Part shown: piece by piece, positions 17,447 through 25,230 of the stretch
Position numbering within the stretch: the first letter of the stretch is position 1
How the letters are laid out: every line of letters starts with the position of its first letter
Assembly: GCA_001749745.1 (NCBI GenBank)
Contig: JWTM01000179.1
Span: forward strand, 1 to 64,000
Reading direction: 5' to 3'
Length of the DNA stretch: 64,000 bases
Origin: Candidatus Marispirochaeta associata
GTDB lineage: Bacteria; Spirochaetota; Spirochaetia; JC444; Marispirochaetaceae
Program-made: the position numbers and the translations under genes
The notes under the pieces: model-generated
The model's input: the letters and a program-made list of their open reading frames with translations, nothing else
Database searches by the model: none
What the model was told of the DNA's origin: nothing

Positions 17447-18934
17447 TTGTCTTTGCGAACAAGTGAAAATATTATCCGTTTATTGGGGACTCTTAAAATT
17501 AAGATCTATCATCAGAAAGCTGTAGCTATCTTCGGCTGGGCCGATCCGGAGAAGAGAGCACACGAAGGCGGCGGCTATAACGCCATTGCCCGACTCCATA
17601 TTGAGCACCTTCAAGCTCAGGGCCACCGGGTGCTCTACCTGCAGAGCGGCGTGCACTACTCTATCTGGAACTATGGCCCCAAAATCCATATTAAGCGGAA
17701 CGAACTATACCTCCATGCCGTGCTGGAAAACAGCCTTGTTCACGCCCCGGCCCTCTACCAGTTGGGTCGTGAAACTGAGTCTGTTGATGCGGATCAGAAC
17801 CGAATGATCATTCGCTGGTTGCAGGAGGAAGACGTAGGCGCGGTATTCATCCACTCCCTGGAGGGCCACTCCCTGCCGCTCTTTGAAGCCTTGGCGAAGG
17901 CCGGTATTCCCTACTCACTCTTCCTGCACGACCACTACACCGTCTGCCCCCGAGTCAGCCTGCTGTACCAGGGGCGGGAACTTTGCTTAAACAATGACGA
18001 TGGAAGGCGCTGTCGCACGTGCGGAACGCCTCAATCAGATCTGCGCTTTCGGCTGCGCTCCGCCGTCTATCAGAGCCAATCGACAGCACTGCAGCTGGTG
18101 AACCGGCTCCTACTCTGGCTGGGTGAGTATCGACGCAGACTGAATAGGGCCACCATACACCAATCGTCTCTGCCGCGCATAACGCTACCCAATGCAAACC
18201 GGGTTTTTTTGGATCAGTCGAGTGCAACCTCTAAAGAGAACCCCCGGGAGCAGGTAATGCATTCGGTGCTTACGCATGCCGAAGCAGTCTATGCTCCCTC
18301 GAGTTTTATCATTGGTTACTTGCGCCGGTTTCAGTTGCCGGTTAATACAGTGCAGCAGATTAGAATCCGGCTCCCCCATCTCCAGGAGCTGCGCGAGGCG
18401 GCGCGATGCATGACCGGGAGTACGGCGAAGCAACTCTGCTTCGCTTTCCACGGTACTGCCGCCCCTCATAAAGGGGGGCATATCTTTATCGAGGCGGTGC
18501 GATTGCTTCCCGCGAGTCTTCGACGCCGGGCCCGGTTCATCGTGCGCGGATTCCAGCGGGACGAGATAGATGGTGTAGAGTTTTACCCTCCCTACGATCA
18601 TTCCCAGCTCACCGACTTTATCGATGAGTACACCATCGGAGTGGCGCCCCATCTCTGGTTCGAGAACTCCCCCGTGGCGGTGCTGGAACATCTTGCCGCC
18701 GGTAAACCGGTAATCGCCTCTGAATTAGGCGGGGTTACCGACTTTGTTATTCCGGGAGAGACCGGCTGGCTGGTACCGGCCGGGGATGCCGAAGCCCTCG
18801 CTGCTCTTATGCACAACATAATCCTCGGGAGCGAACCCATCCCTCAGATCAGTCTAAAGGATGACTATGTTCCTGAGGAGTTCTTTCAGGAATTAGATCC
18901 ATGCCTTGTAGGAGTTTGTGATGAAGCCCAGTAA
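17447..18934 (+). CDS. family-4 glycosyltransferase without coiled-coil tail (copy B)
   Basis: This 495-residue enzyme is identical to the first 488 residues of the copy A gene, then ends GVCDEAQ instead of entering the heptad tail. This is probably the native ending: the gene is GC-rich to its stop, and the stop overlaps the start region of the next gene, as in a settled operon. GT-B features are HDHYTVCPR, the RRCRTCG insert, FHGTAAPHKG and ENSPVAVLEHLAAGKPV. The first 25 codons from TTG 17447 are AT-rich and may not be native. It links the sugar cassette with the PAPS genes. Confidence 0.8.
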   Translation: MSLRTSENIIRLLGTLKIKIYHQKAVAIFGWADPEKRAHEGGGYNAIARLHIEHLQAQGHRVLYLQSGVHYSIWNYGPKIHIKRNELYLHAVLENSLVHAPALYQLGRETESVDADQNRMIIRWLQEEDVGAVFIHSLEGHSLPLFEALAKAGIPYSLFLHDHYTVCPRVSLLYQGRELCLNNDDGRRCRTCGTPQSDLRFRLRSAVYQSQSTALQLVNRLLLWLGEYRRRLNRATIHQSSLPRITLPNANRVFLDQSSATSKENPREQVMHSVLTHAEAVYAPSSFIIGYLRRFQLPVNTVQQIRIRLPHLQELREAARCMTGSTAKQLCFAFHGTAAPHKGGHIFIEAVRLLPASLRRRARFIVRGFQRDEIDGVEFYPPYDHSQLTDFIDEYTIGVAPHLWFENSPVAVLEHLAAGKPVIASELGGVTDFVIPGETGWLVPAGDAEALAALMHNIILGSEPIPQISLKDDYVPEEFFQELDPCLVGVCDEAQ

Positions 18935-19235
18935 GCATCGCTTTTGCCCGGACATCCACCAAACCCTGGTCTTAAAAGGCCTCTCCCAGGCGATCAAGGC
19001 TAGCGGGAAACCCCATATCTCTCTTAAAACGGCCTATGAAGAGCAGCAGCTCTCCCCTGATGATTTCTTTCAGACCCTTGTCGACCTCTCTGCTGCTGGT
19101 CTCATAATCGTCGGCTTTGCCCGGGGGAGATCAATACTCAAGGTACACAACTGGCAGAAAAATCCCTTGGGTAATCAAGATCTCTGTCTGACCCTTTCAC
19201 ATAAAGGCACAGAATGCCTGAAGAATATAGTGTAG
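18921..19235 (+). CDS. small winged-helix-like protein of unknown function
   Basis: This 104-residue protein starts at ATG 18921, six bases after GGAG; GTG 18918 is an alternative. It overlaps the end of the glycosyltransferase, so the two are co-translated. The order suggests helix (LKTAYEEQQ), helix (SPDDFFQTLVDLSAAGLI), then a basic hairpin (GFARGRSILKVHN), which resembles a winged-helix fold. This is fold guessing, not a family match. Lying between the glycosyltransferase and cysQ, it could regulate sulfation or be a small accessory protein. Confidence 0.6.
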   Translation: MKPSKHRFCPDIHQTLVLKGLSQAIKASGKPHISLKTAYEEQQLSPDDFFQTLVDLSAAGLIIVGFARGRSILKVHNWQKNPLGNQDLCLTLSHKGTECLKNIV

Positions 19236-19245
19236 GAGGAGTACT

Positions 19246-20064
19246 ACGAACGAGCAACTGAAACAGAAAGTAACCAAGGCCGTCATCGAAGCCGGCCAAG
19301 CAATCATGTCGATCTATACCACCGACTTTACGGTCACCACCAAGGATGACGCCTCGCCCCTGACTGAGGCGGATACGGCATCTCACCGCATCCTGGCTGA
19401 AGCTCTAAAGGAGAGCTACCCTGTTCTCTCAGAAGAGGGCGCCGCAATCCCCTACGAGGAGCGTAGGCTTCTTGACCGGTACTGGTTAATCGATCCCTTG
19501 GACGGTACCAAGGAATTTATTAAGAAGAACGGCGAGTTTACCGTCAATGTCGCCTTGATCGAAGCCGGCGTTCCTCTCGCCGGCTGGGTCTATGTGCCGG
19601 TTACCGATACCCTCTACATGGGTTTTGCCGAGAAGGGCGCCCGCAAGCTGGCGAAAGCCGGCCGTATCCCATTCGGCAACTGCTGGGAGTACGGAGTACC
19701 CTTACCGGCTCGTAATGCCTACCGCCCCTTTACCGTCGTCGCCTCCCGCAGTCACCTGAACCAGGCCACCGCGGACTATATTGCCTCCGTCGAGGAGTGC
19801 CGCGGAAGGGTCGAGCGAATCAGCGCCGGGAGTTCCTTAAAGCTTTGTCTGGTGGCCGAAGGCGCGGCCGACGTCTACCCCCGTTTTGCCCCCACCATGG
19901 AGTGGGATACCGCCGCGGCCGATGCCGTCTGCCGGGCGGCCGGGGCCCTGGTGCTCGATAAGGAGACCGGCGAGCCCTTACGCTATAACAAAAAGGATCT
20001 TCATAATCCCCATTTTCTGGTTATATCATCATTGAGAAAGGAAATCGTTCATGAACTCGTATAA
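19246..20064 (+). CDS. cysQ: 3'(2'),5'-bisphosphate nucleotidase CysQ, apparent ACG start
   Basis: CysQ hydrolyses PAP, the by-product of PAPS-dependent sulfotransferases, to AMP. The inositol-monophosphatase fold shows SPLTEAD, the metal motif DPLDGTKEF and the second motif EWDTAAADA. The first in-frame ATG (19306) would remove about 20 residues, including the family's first helix (VTKAVIEAGQAIM). In the same frame an ACG at 19246 sits four bases after TAGGAGGAG and gives the expected N-terminus, so translation probably begins there, or the base is an ATG-to-ACG mutation or error. The gene overlaps cysD by 14 bp. Beside sulfotransferases its role is to relieve PAP inhibition. Confidence 0.85.
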   Translation, partial: TNEQLKQKVTKAVIEAGQAIMSIYTTDFTVTTKDDASPLTEADTASHRILAEALKESYPVLSEEGAAIPYEERRLLDRYWLIDPLDGTKEFIKKNGEFTVNVALIEAGVPLAGWVYVPVTDTLYMGFAEKGARKLAKAGRIPFGNCWEYGVPLPARNAYRPFTVVASRSHLNQATADYIASVEECRGRVERISAGSSLKLCLVAEGAADVYPRFAPTMEWDTAAADAVCRAAGALVLDKETGEPLRYNKKDLHNPHFLVISSLRKEIVHELV

Positions 20065-20956
20065 GATGACCCACCTGGAGCAGCTCGAGTCGGAGGCGAT
20101 CTACGTTATCCGCGAAGCCGCCGCCCAGTGTGAGAATCCCGTAATGCTCTTCTCCGGCGGGAAGGACTCTATCTGCATGGCCTGGTTGGCCAAGAAGGCC
20201 TTCGCCCCCGGTAAAGTCCCCTTTCCCTTAATGCACATCGACACCGGCCACAACTTCGACGAGACCATCGAGTTTCGCGACCGATTCTGTAATGAGATCG
20301 GCGTCAAGATTATCGTGCGTACCGTTCAGGATTCGATCGACTCCGGCCGCGTGCAGGAGGAGACCGGCCCCTACGCCAGCCGCAACGGCCTGCAAACAGT
20401 GACCCTCCTCGACGCGGTCAACGAGTTCAAGTTCGATGCCGCCATGGGCGGCGCCCGGCGGGACGAGGAGAAGGCCCGGGCCAAGGAGCGCTTCTTCAGT
20501 TTCCGAAACTCCTTCGGGCAGTGGGACCCCAAGAATCAGCGTCCCGAGCTCTGGAACATCTTCAACGCCCAGAAGAAACCGGGAGAGCACTTCCGGATCT
20601 TCCCTATCTCCAACTGGACAGAGCTCGATGTCTGGCAGTATATCAAAAAGGAAGATGTCCCCTTGCCCTCCCTCTACTTCAGCCACCAACGGGAAGTCTT
20701 TACTCGGGACGGAGTGATCCTGGCCGAGTGCCCCTATATCGAGCACGTAGACGGTGAACGCGCGGAGCCCCGCACCGTGCGCTTTCGCACCATCGGCGAC
20801 ATGACCTGTACCGGCGCCGTCGAATCCCCCGCGTCCAGCATTGACGACATCATCGCAGAGATCGCCTCTACCCGTACTACCGAACGCGGCGGCCGAGCCG
20901 ACGACAAACGCTCCGAGGCCGCCATGGAAGACCGCAAGAAAGCCGGTTATTTCTGA
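20051..20956 (+). CDS. cysD: sulfate adenylyltransferase subunit 2 (CysD)
   Basis: This 301-residue ATP pyrophosphatase-type subunit makes adenosine 5'-phosphosulfate from ATP and sulfate, with CysN as GTPase partner. The PP-motif SGGKDS is near residue 35, followed by HIDTGHNFDET, and the conserved C-terminus (RTTERGGRADD...EAAMEDRKKAGYF) is complete. Length is normal for CysD. The start lies inside the end of cysQ. Its usual partner gene follows only after a 495-bp gap holding a small toxin-antitoxin remnant. With no reductase genes nearby, the product is likely meant for sulfation. Confidence 0.95.
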   Translation: MNSYKMTHLEQLESEAIYVIREAAAQCENPVMLFSGGKDSICMAWLAKKAFAPGKVPFPLMHIDTGHNFDETIEFRDRFCNEIGVKIIVRTVQDSIDSGRVQEETGPYASRNGLQTVTLLDAVNEFKFDAAMGGARRDEEKARAKERFFSFRNSFGQWDPKNQRPELWNIFNAQKKPGEHFRIFPISNWTELDVWQYIKKEDVPLPSLYFSHQREVFTRDGVILAECPYIEHVDGERAEPRTVRFRTIGDMTCTGAVESPASSIDDIIAEIASTRTTERGGRADDKRSEAAMEDRKKAGYF

Positions 20957-21018
20957 TCGTAGTATTTTATAGACAATTATGGTATTATGAAGGTGTGATA
21001 TAAGTTGAGAGGTACACT

Positions 21019-21222
21019 ATGAATCCGCGAGGATTGATGCATGAAGTTATGATGCTCAAACCGGATGAGCGATTCAAACTTGTCGAGGCCATACTTCAGA
21101 GTCTCGATGAACCTGATAAAGAGATAGATCAGGCGTGGATAGAAGAGGCGGAAAGGAGACTTGCCGGCTATCGCTCGGGATCCGTCGGTTCAACTCCTTA
21201 TAGTGAACTGTTCAAGGATTAG
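21019..21222 (+). CDS. addiction-module antitoxin (unstable antitoxin family)
   Basis: This 67-residue protein has the pattern of the short addiction-module component that pairs with RelE/ParE toxins: an N-terminal helix (LKPDERFKLVEAILQSL), then EIDQAWIEEAERRLAGYRSG. GAGAGG is nine bases before the start. The toxin reading frame begins directly behind its stop. The pair is inserted between cysD and cysNC, which normally adjoin. Since the toxin is internally deleted, this antitoxin may be an orphan. Confidence 0.8.
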   Translation: MNPRGLMHEVMMLKPDERFKLVEAILQSLDEPDKEIDQAWIEEAERRLAGYRSGSVGSTPYSELFKD

Positions 21223-21399
21223 ATGGAAGTTCGGTTTCTTGATCCCGCCGTTGAAGAGCTGAATGATATAATACATAAATGTCTATTGCTGAGATTTCCC
21301 TATAAAATTCTTTACGCAGTCGAGTCCGGCACAATTGTCGTCCTGGCAATAGCCCATTCGCATCGTAAACCGGACTACTGGTTAGATCGCGTAAAATAA
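21223..21399 (+). pseudogene. RelE/ParE toxin with in-frame internal deletion
   Basis: This 58-codon frame starts at ATG 21223, right behind the antitoxin stop. It begins like a RelE/ParE toxin (MEVRFLDPAVEELNDII) and ends like one (LRFPYKILYAVESGTIVVLAIAHSHRKPDYW). About 35-40 residues expected in the middle, the central helices and second strand, are missing. The deletion keeps the frame, so a short protein could be made, but it should not fold as an active ribonuclease. Family members are usually about 95 residues. Confidence 0.75.
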
Positions 21400-21452
21400 T
21401 TAGCTTAATACAGCATTAACATTCCTCAATTTCCAAATGAAAGGTTACTCAA

Positions 21453-23345
21453 ATGAATTCAACAAATACCCCGATGACAGATTTTCAGGAGCGCGAGCTC
21501 CTCAGGTTCACCACCGCCGGGAGCGTCGACGACGGTAAATCGACCCTGATCGGCCGCCTCCTCTATGACAGCAAACAGATCTTTCAAGATCAGATGGAGG
21601 CCCTGGAGCGCACCACCAAGTTGCGGGGCGAAGAGAACGTCAACCTCGCGCTGCTTACCGACGGCCTGCGGGCCGAGCGGGAGCAGGGAATTACCATCGA
21701 TGTAGCCTATCGCTACTTCGCCACCCCCAAGCGGAAGTTCATTATTGCCGATACCCCGGGACACGAACAGTATACCCGCAATATGGTTACCGGCGCCTCC
21801 ACCGCCAACCTGGCGGTTATCCTGATCGACGCCCGGAACGGGGTGCTGACCCAGTCCCGGCGGCACGGTATTATCGCCTCTCTCTTGGGGATTCCCCACA
21901 TTGTGGTGGCCATCAATAAGATGGACCTGGTCGACTGGTCCGAAGAGCGCTATAACGAGATCGTCGCCGAATATACCGAGTTCAGCCGAAAGCTCAATAT
22001 TCACGATATCCTTTTCATTCCCGTCAGCGCCCTGACCGGGGATAACGTGGTCGACAAGAGCGTCAACATGAGCTGGTATTCCGGCCCGACTGTACTGCAG
22101 CACCTGGAGAACGTGGTGATAACTGCTGACCGGAACCTGGTCGACTTCCGTTTCCCCGTCCAGAATGTGATCCGGCCCCATCAGGATTTCCGCGGCTTTG
22201 CCGGCCGCATCGCCTCGGGCTCTATCGCTCCCGGAGAGGAGGTCGTCGCGCTTCCCTCGGGGATGAAGTCGAAGGTCGAAGAGGTCCACCTCAACGGCGG
22301 CACCACCGACGAGGCCTTTGCCGGGCAGTCGGTGGTTGTCACCCTGAAAGATGAGATCGACCTGAGTCGCGGCGAAATGCTGGTCCGTACCGGGAACGTC
22401 CCCCATGTGGGCACCCGCTTCGACGCCACCTTGAGCTGGATGGACTCTACTGTCTGTCTCGACCTGACCAAGCACTACATCCTCCAGGCGGGAGTGCGCG
22501 TTACCCATGCCTATGTACGGGACTTGACCTATAAGCTCGATGTGAACAGCCTGCACCGGGATAAGGCTCCCACCCTGGCCCTTAACGAGATCGGCCGGGT
22601 CGCCATAGAGACGGCTCAACCGATCTTCTTCGACCCCTACGAGCGGAACCGCGAAACAGGAAGCTTTATCCTGATCGATCCGGGTACCAACCTGACCGTC
22701 GCCGCCGGTATGATCCGCTACGAATCAGGCTCGGTCGAAGAGGGGCAGAAGGAGCTACTCGTCTCATCCAATGTCGTCTGGGAGGAGCGCGGGGTAACCC
22801 GCAAGATGCGCGAAACCGAGCAGGGGCATCCGGCGCAGTGCCTATGGCTGACCGGCCTCTCCGGTAGCGGGAAGAGCACCATCGCCAAAGAGCTTGAGAA
22901 ACAGCTTTTCGCTGAAGGAAAGCGGGTCTATCTGCTGGACGGCGATAACGTGCGCCACGGCTTGAACGGCGATTTAGGATTCAGTCCCGAAGCGCGGGAT
23001 GAGAACATCCGCCGTATCGGCCATGTGGCCCGGCTGATGTATGATGCCGGTTTTATCGTTATCTGCGCCTTTATCAGCCCCAAGCGGGAACTGCGGGATG
23101 CGGTTCGGACCCTCTTCCCCGAGGGCGCCTTCAACGAGGTCTACGTAAACTGCGATATTAAAGAGTGTATCAATCGGGATCCCAAGGGGCTCTACGCCAA
23201 GGCCCTTGCCGGAGAGATCAAAGAGTTCACCGGCATTAGCGCCCCCTACGAGGCACCGGAGAAACCGGAGTTAGAGATCAATACTAGTGAATTGGATCGT
23301 GATGCAAGCCTGGAAGCGATCAGAAAAAAACTCGTCGACAATTAA
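21453..23345 (+). CDS. cysNC: bifunctional sulfate adenylyltransferase subunit 1 / APS kinase (CysN-CysC)
   Basis: This 630-residue fusion makes PAPS together with CysD. Residues 1 to about 440 are the CysN GTPase ([25 protein letters not shown]). Residues from about 450 are APS kinase (P-loop [29 protein letters not shown]). Both halves look complete. The fused form couples APS formation to phosphorylation. In this locus the PAPS would feed the cassette sulfotransferases. Start ATG 21453 has a weak site (GAAAGG further upstream). A pair of inverted repeats follows the stop. Confidence 0.95.
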   Translation: MNSTNTPMTDFQERELLRFTTAGSVDDGKSTLIGRLLYDSKQIFQDQMEALERTTKLRGEENVNLALLTDGLRAEREQGITIDVAYRYFATPKRKFIIADTPGHEQYTRNMVTGASTANLAVILIDARNGVLTQSRRHGIIASLLGIPHIVVAINKMDLVDWSEERYNEIVAEYTEFSRKLNIHDILFIPVSALTGDNVVDKSVNMSWYSGPTVLQHLENVVITADRNLVDFRFPVQNVIRPHQDFRGFAGRIASGSIAPGEEVVALPSGMKSKVEEVHLNGGTTDEAFAGQSVVVTLKDEIDLSRGEMLVRTGNVPHVGTRFDATLSWMDSTVCLDLTKHYILQAGVRVTHAYVRDLTYKLDVNSLHRDKAPTLALNEIGRVAIETAQPIFFDPYERNRETGSFILIDPGTNLTVAAGMIRYESGSVEEGQKELLVSSNVVWEERGVTRKMRETEQGHPAQCLWLTGLSGSGKSTIAKELEKQLFAEGKRVYLLDGDNVRHGLNGDLGFSPEARDENIRRIGHVARLMYDAGFIVICAFISPKRELRDAVRTLFPEGAFNEVYVNCDIKECINRDPKGLYAKALAGEIKEFTGISAPYEAPEKPELEINTSELDRDASLEAIRKKLVDN

Positions 23346-23370
23346 TGGAAAACTCGACTATACTACATAA

Positions 23371-23452
23371 GAACATCGTCGAAAGCTGCCTTACATTTCG
23401 ACGATGTTCGGGTGAATTATCGACGATGTTCTGATCCGATCCTCGTCGATAA
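23371..23452. repeat. nested inverted repeats between convergent genes
   Basis: A perfect 14-bp stem (GAACATCGTCGAAA at 23371-23384 with its complement at 23396-23409) is followed by a perfect 10-bp stem (TTATCGACGA at 23417-23426 with 23443-23452). TCGACGATGTTC occurs again at 23420-23431. There is no T-tract on either strand. It lies between the stops of cysNC and the minus-strand HU-like gene. It may act as a bidirectional terminator without a U-run, or as a repeated protein-binding site. Confidence 0.5.
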
Positions 23453-23469
23453 CCGCATCTGGTGTGGTT

Positions 23470-24174
23470 TTACGTCGAGATCTGCACGGTCTCTTCGTAA
23501 AATGAGCTTCTGAGCTGATGGTTGCCTAAGCGTGATACCACCGTCAGCTCGTAGCTCCCCGCTTCAAGCTCGGGAATCTGCACCTTCAGGTTCTTGGCGC
23601 TGTTGTCGATGACAATCGGCGTCCGTACCCGGGTACCATTCCCGTCGGACCAGAAGAGCCCTTCGTCTTCCGCTTCGGGATCATGCTTCAGGTTGACCCC
23701 GGTAATCGAGATAATATCCAGACTACGGAAACCTTCATCCTCTTTCCGACTCACGTTGCGGATCGAATGGATCTTCGGGTGGCTCAAGGCATAGTCGCTG
23801 ATCCGTTCGGTTTCGCAACTCGCGGCTAACTGCTTTAAGAAGCCGCGATTCGGTCGGAAGCTGATGTCGATCTCGTGGTTGGTATTTCCGTTCCACGGTT
23901 CAAAGTCCTCCGTTTCGGATGCGAACGAACCGTGAACAGTCGGTCGCAGGACCCCGAAGGGCATCTCCACCTTATAACCCCTGGACATCTGCTTTAACAG
24001 AACCATGGTTAAGCGGCGAATAGCCAACTCCGCGTCGTGCGAGCGCAGGGTGGTGTTGTTTTGGATATCCTCCAGTACCTCCCCATAGGTAAACACCGGT
24101 TGGCCGACTACCTTGGGCATATAGCTCCCGTCGCCCACCAGCTGGTTCGGTTGAACCATAAACTGTAGAGACAT
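23470..24174 (-). CDS. HU-like DNA-binding protein with C-terminal DUF4469 domain
   Basis: This 234-residue protein has an N-terminal domain like the HU/IHF-fold proteins of the Bvu_2165 type (FTYGEVLEDIQNNTTL, ELAIRRLTMVLLKQM). From about residue 130 a C-terminal domain matches DUF4469, an Ig-like fold (ITGVNLKHDPEAEDEGLFW, IPELEAGSYELTVVSRLG). The start chosen is ATG at 24174 with AAGGAG upstream; the longer open frame has no supporting site. It is convergent with cysNC and not linked to it in function. Role in nucleoid structure is inference. Confidence 0.75.
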   Translation of the reverse strand: MSLQFMVQPNQLVGDGSYMPKVVGQPVFTYGEVLEDIQNNTTLRSHDAELAIRRLTMVLLKQMSRGYKVEMPFGVLRPTVHGSFASETEDFEPWNGNTNHEIDISFRPNRGFLKQLAASCETERISDYALSHPKIHSIRNVSRKEDEGFRSLDIISITGVNLKHDPEAEDEGLFWSDGNGTRVRTPIVIDNSAKNLKVQIPELEAGSYELTVVSRLGNHQLRSSFYEETVQIST

Positions 24175-24417
24175 AGCGTTCTCCTTAATCTCATTTTTGT
24201 TTGTGTTGCTTTGGAAAGATAGGGGGGGAGTTACGGAAAAACCATAGCAAGTATGGTCATGTGGCACCTCCGGGGAGCCGGGACAACACTTCGGGGACTG
24301 ACAAGACGCTGCATTGAGAACAGTAGAAAAGAATTGCTCTCGGTCTGTCGGCTGACTAGAACATCGGTATATTTATGCATAAAAATAACTAACCAGTCTC
24401 ATTTTTTTGGAGACCCA

Positions 24418-25230
24418 ATGAAAAAAATACTACTATTAATTCCATTCCTCCTGCTCCTGATGCTGATCGTCGCCTGCCGCCAGTGCGGAACGCTCCTCTC
24501 TGATCAGGAGGAATCTTATCTGCCGGTAATGGCGACCCGTTCGTCGGAATCGCTCTTGCCCTCATTGAGCGGCGTGCGCACAAACACTGCCTTACAGGCT
24601 GCGGCGGATGGAGCCGAGAGCATGCAGCATGGCTTCCGTCAGTTTTCCTACGATGATCAAACGGAAACCTTCTCGTATGAGGAGCTCCGCTACTCCCCGG
24701 CCGATGCCGACGGGATCAGCCGGCTCCTCTATGTGCAGATTAAAAACGGCACTATGGATCAGGCTGCCGCCTCTCTCCGCGGTGAGGCGCTGATCTATCA
24801 ATACTGCTTCAATACTGAGACGGGGGAAGCACGCCTCTTCGGCAGTCGCAAGGCCGAGTACTACGCCGGGCTCTTCGAGCAGACCATTCTTGACACCTCA
24901 TCCGACGAGAGCCTGCGTCGCTCCTCCTACCGCGAAGAGGGGACGGGGCTAGCCTGGTTCGAGGGCGGCCGCTATGCAACCGAATCCTCTCCGCGCTTCT
25001 CTAAAGGAATAGAGACCGATAAGCTCGGTCCCGACAGTCCCTATATTGATGATTTCCTCTCCCTGGATCAGCCGCTTGAGCAGATCCCCTACATCGTCTA
25101 CCGGTTGCCGGATGTTTCTCAAACCGTCGCCTTCGATTTCTGCACAACCTTGACGGTCCCTGAGGACCTGGAGACCTGGGCGGTCAATCTGCCTCAAGCC
25201 TGGTATCGTGAAACGGAGTTACTGCAATGA
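24418..25230 (+). CDS. predicted lipoprotein of unknown function
   Basis: This 270-residue protein starts at ATG 24418, five bases after GGAG. It has a basic start, a run of about 15 hydrophobic residues and a lipobox-like LIVAC, so it is a predicted lipoprotein. The rest is soluble and rich in Glu, Ser and Leu, with no recognised domain. Its stop overlaps the start of the RmlD-like gene by 4 bp (ATGA), so the two are translated together. A longer frame from 24253 is open but lacks a start signal. Confidence 0.7.
   Translation: MKKILLLIPFLLLLMLIVACRQCGTLLSDQEESYLPVMATRSSESLLPSLSGVRTNTALQAAADGAESMQHGFRQFSYDDQTETFSYEELRYSPADADGISRLLYVQIKNGTMDQAAASLRGEALIYQYCFNTETGEARLFGSRKAEYYAGLFEQTILDTSSDESLRRSSYREEGTGLAWFEGGRYATESSPRFSKGIETDKLGPDSPYIDDFLSLDQPLEQIPYIVYRLPDVSQTVAFDFCTTLTVPEDLETWAVNLPQAWYRETELLQ

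Larger units (their letters stand above)
9466..18910. repeat. 9,445-bp tandem duplication, copy B
   Basis: This is the second copy, abutting copy A directly. Its left edge lies inside the glycosyltransferase gene 8002-9726, just after the codons for PCLV. Its right edge lies at the same point of the copy B glycosyltransferase, where the frame instead runs into GVCDEAQ and stops at 18934. The downstream neighbour's ribosome-binding site begins right at that edge. Confidence 0.97.

Noticed and set aside
21..18910. Composite transposon or integrated plasmid
   Set aside because: No transposase, integrase, terminal inverted repeat, target-site duplication or replication gene was found; the copies meet directly.
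21459..22619. 386-codon minus-strand ORF
   Set aside because: It is the antisense of the well-supported cysNC gene in a GC-rich region and matches no family.
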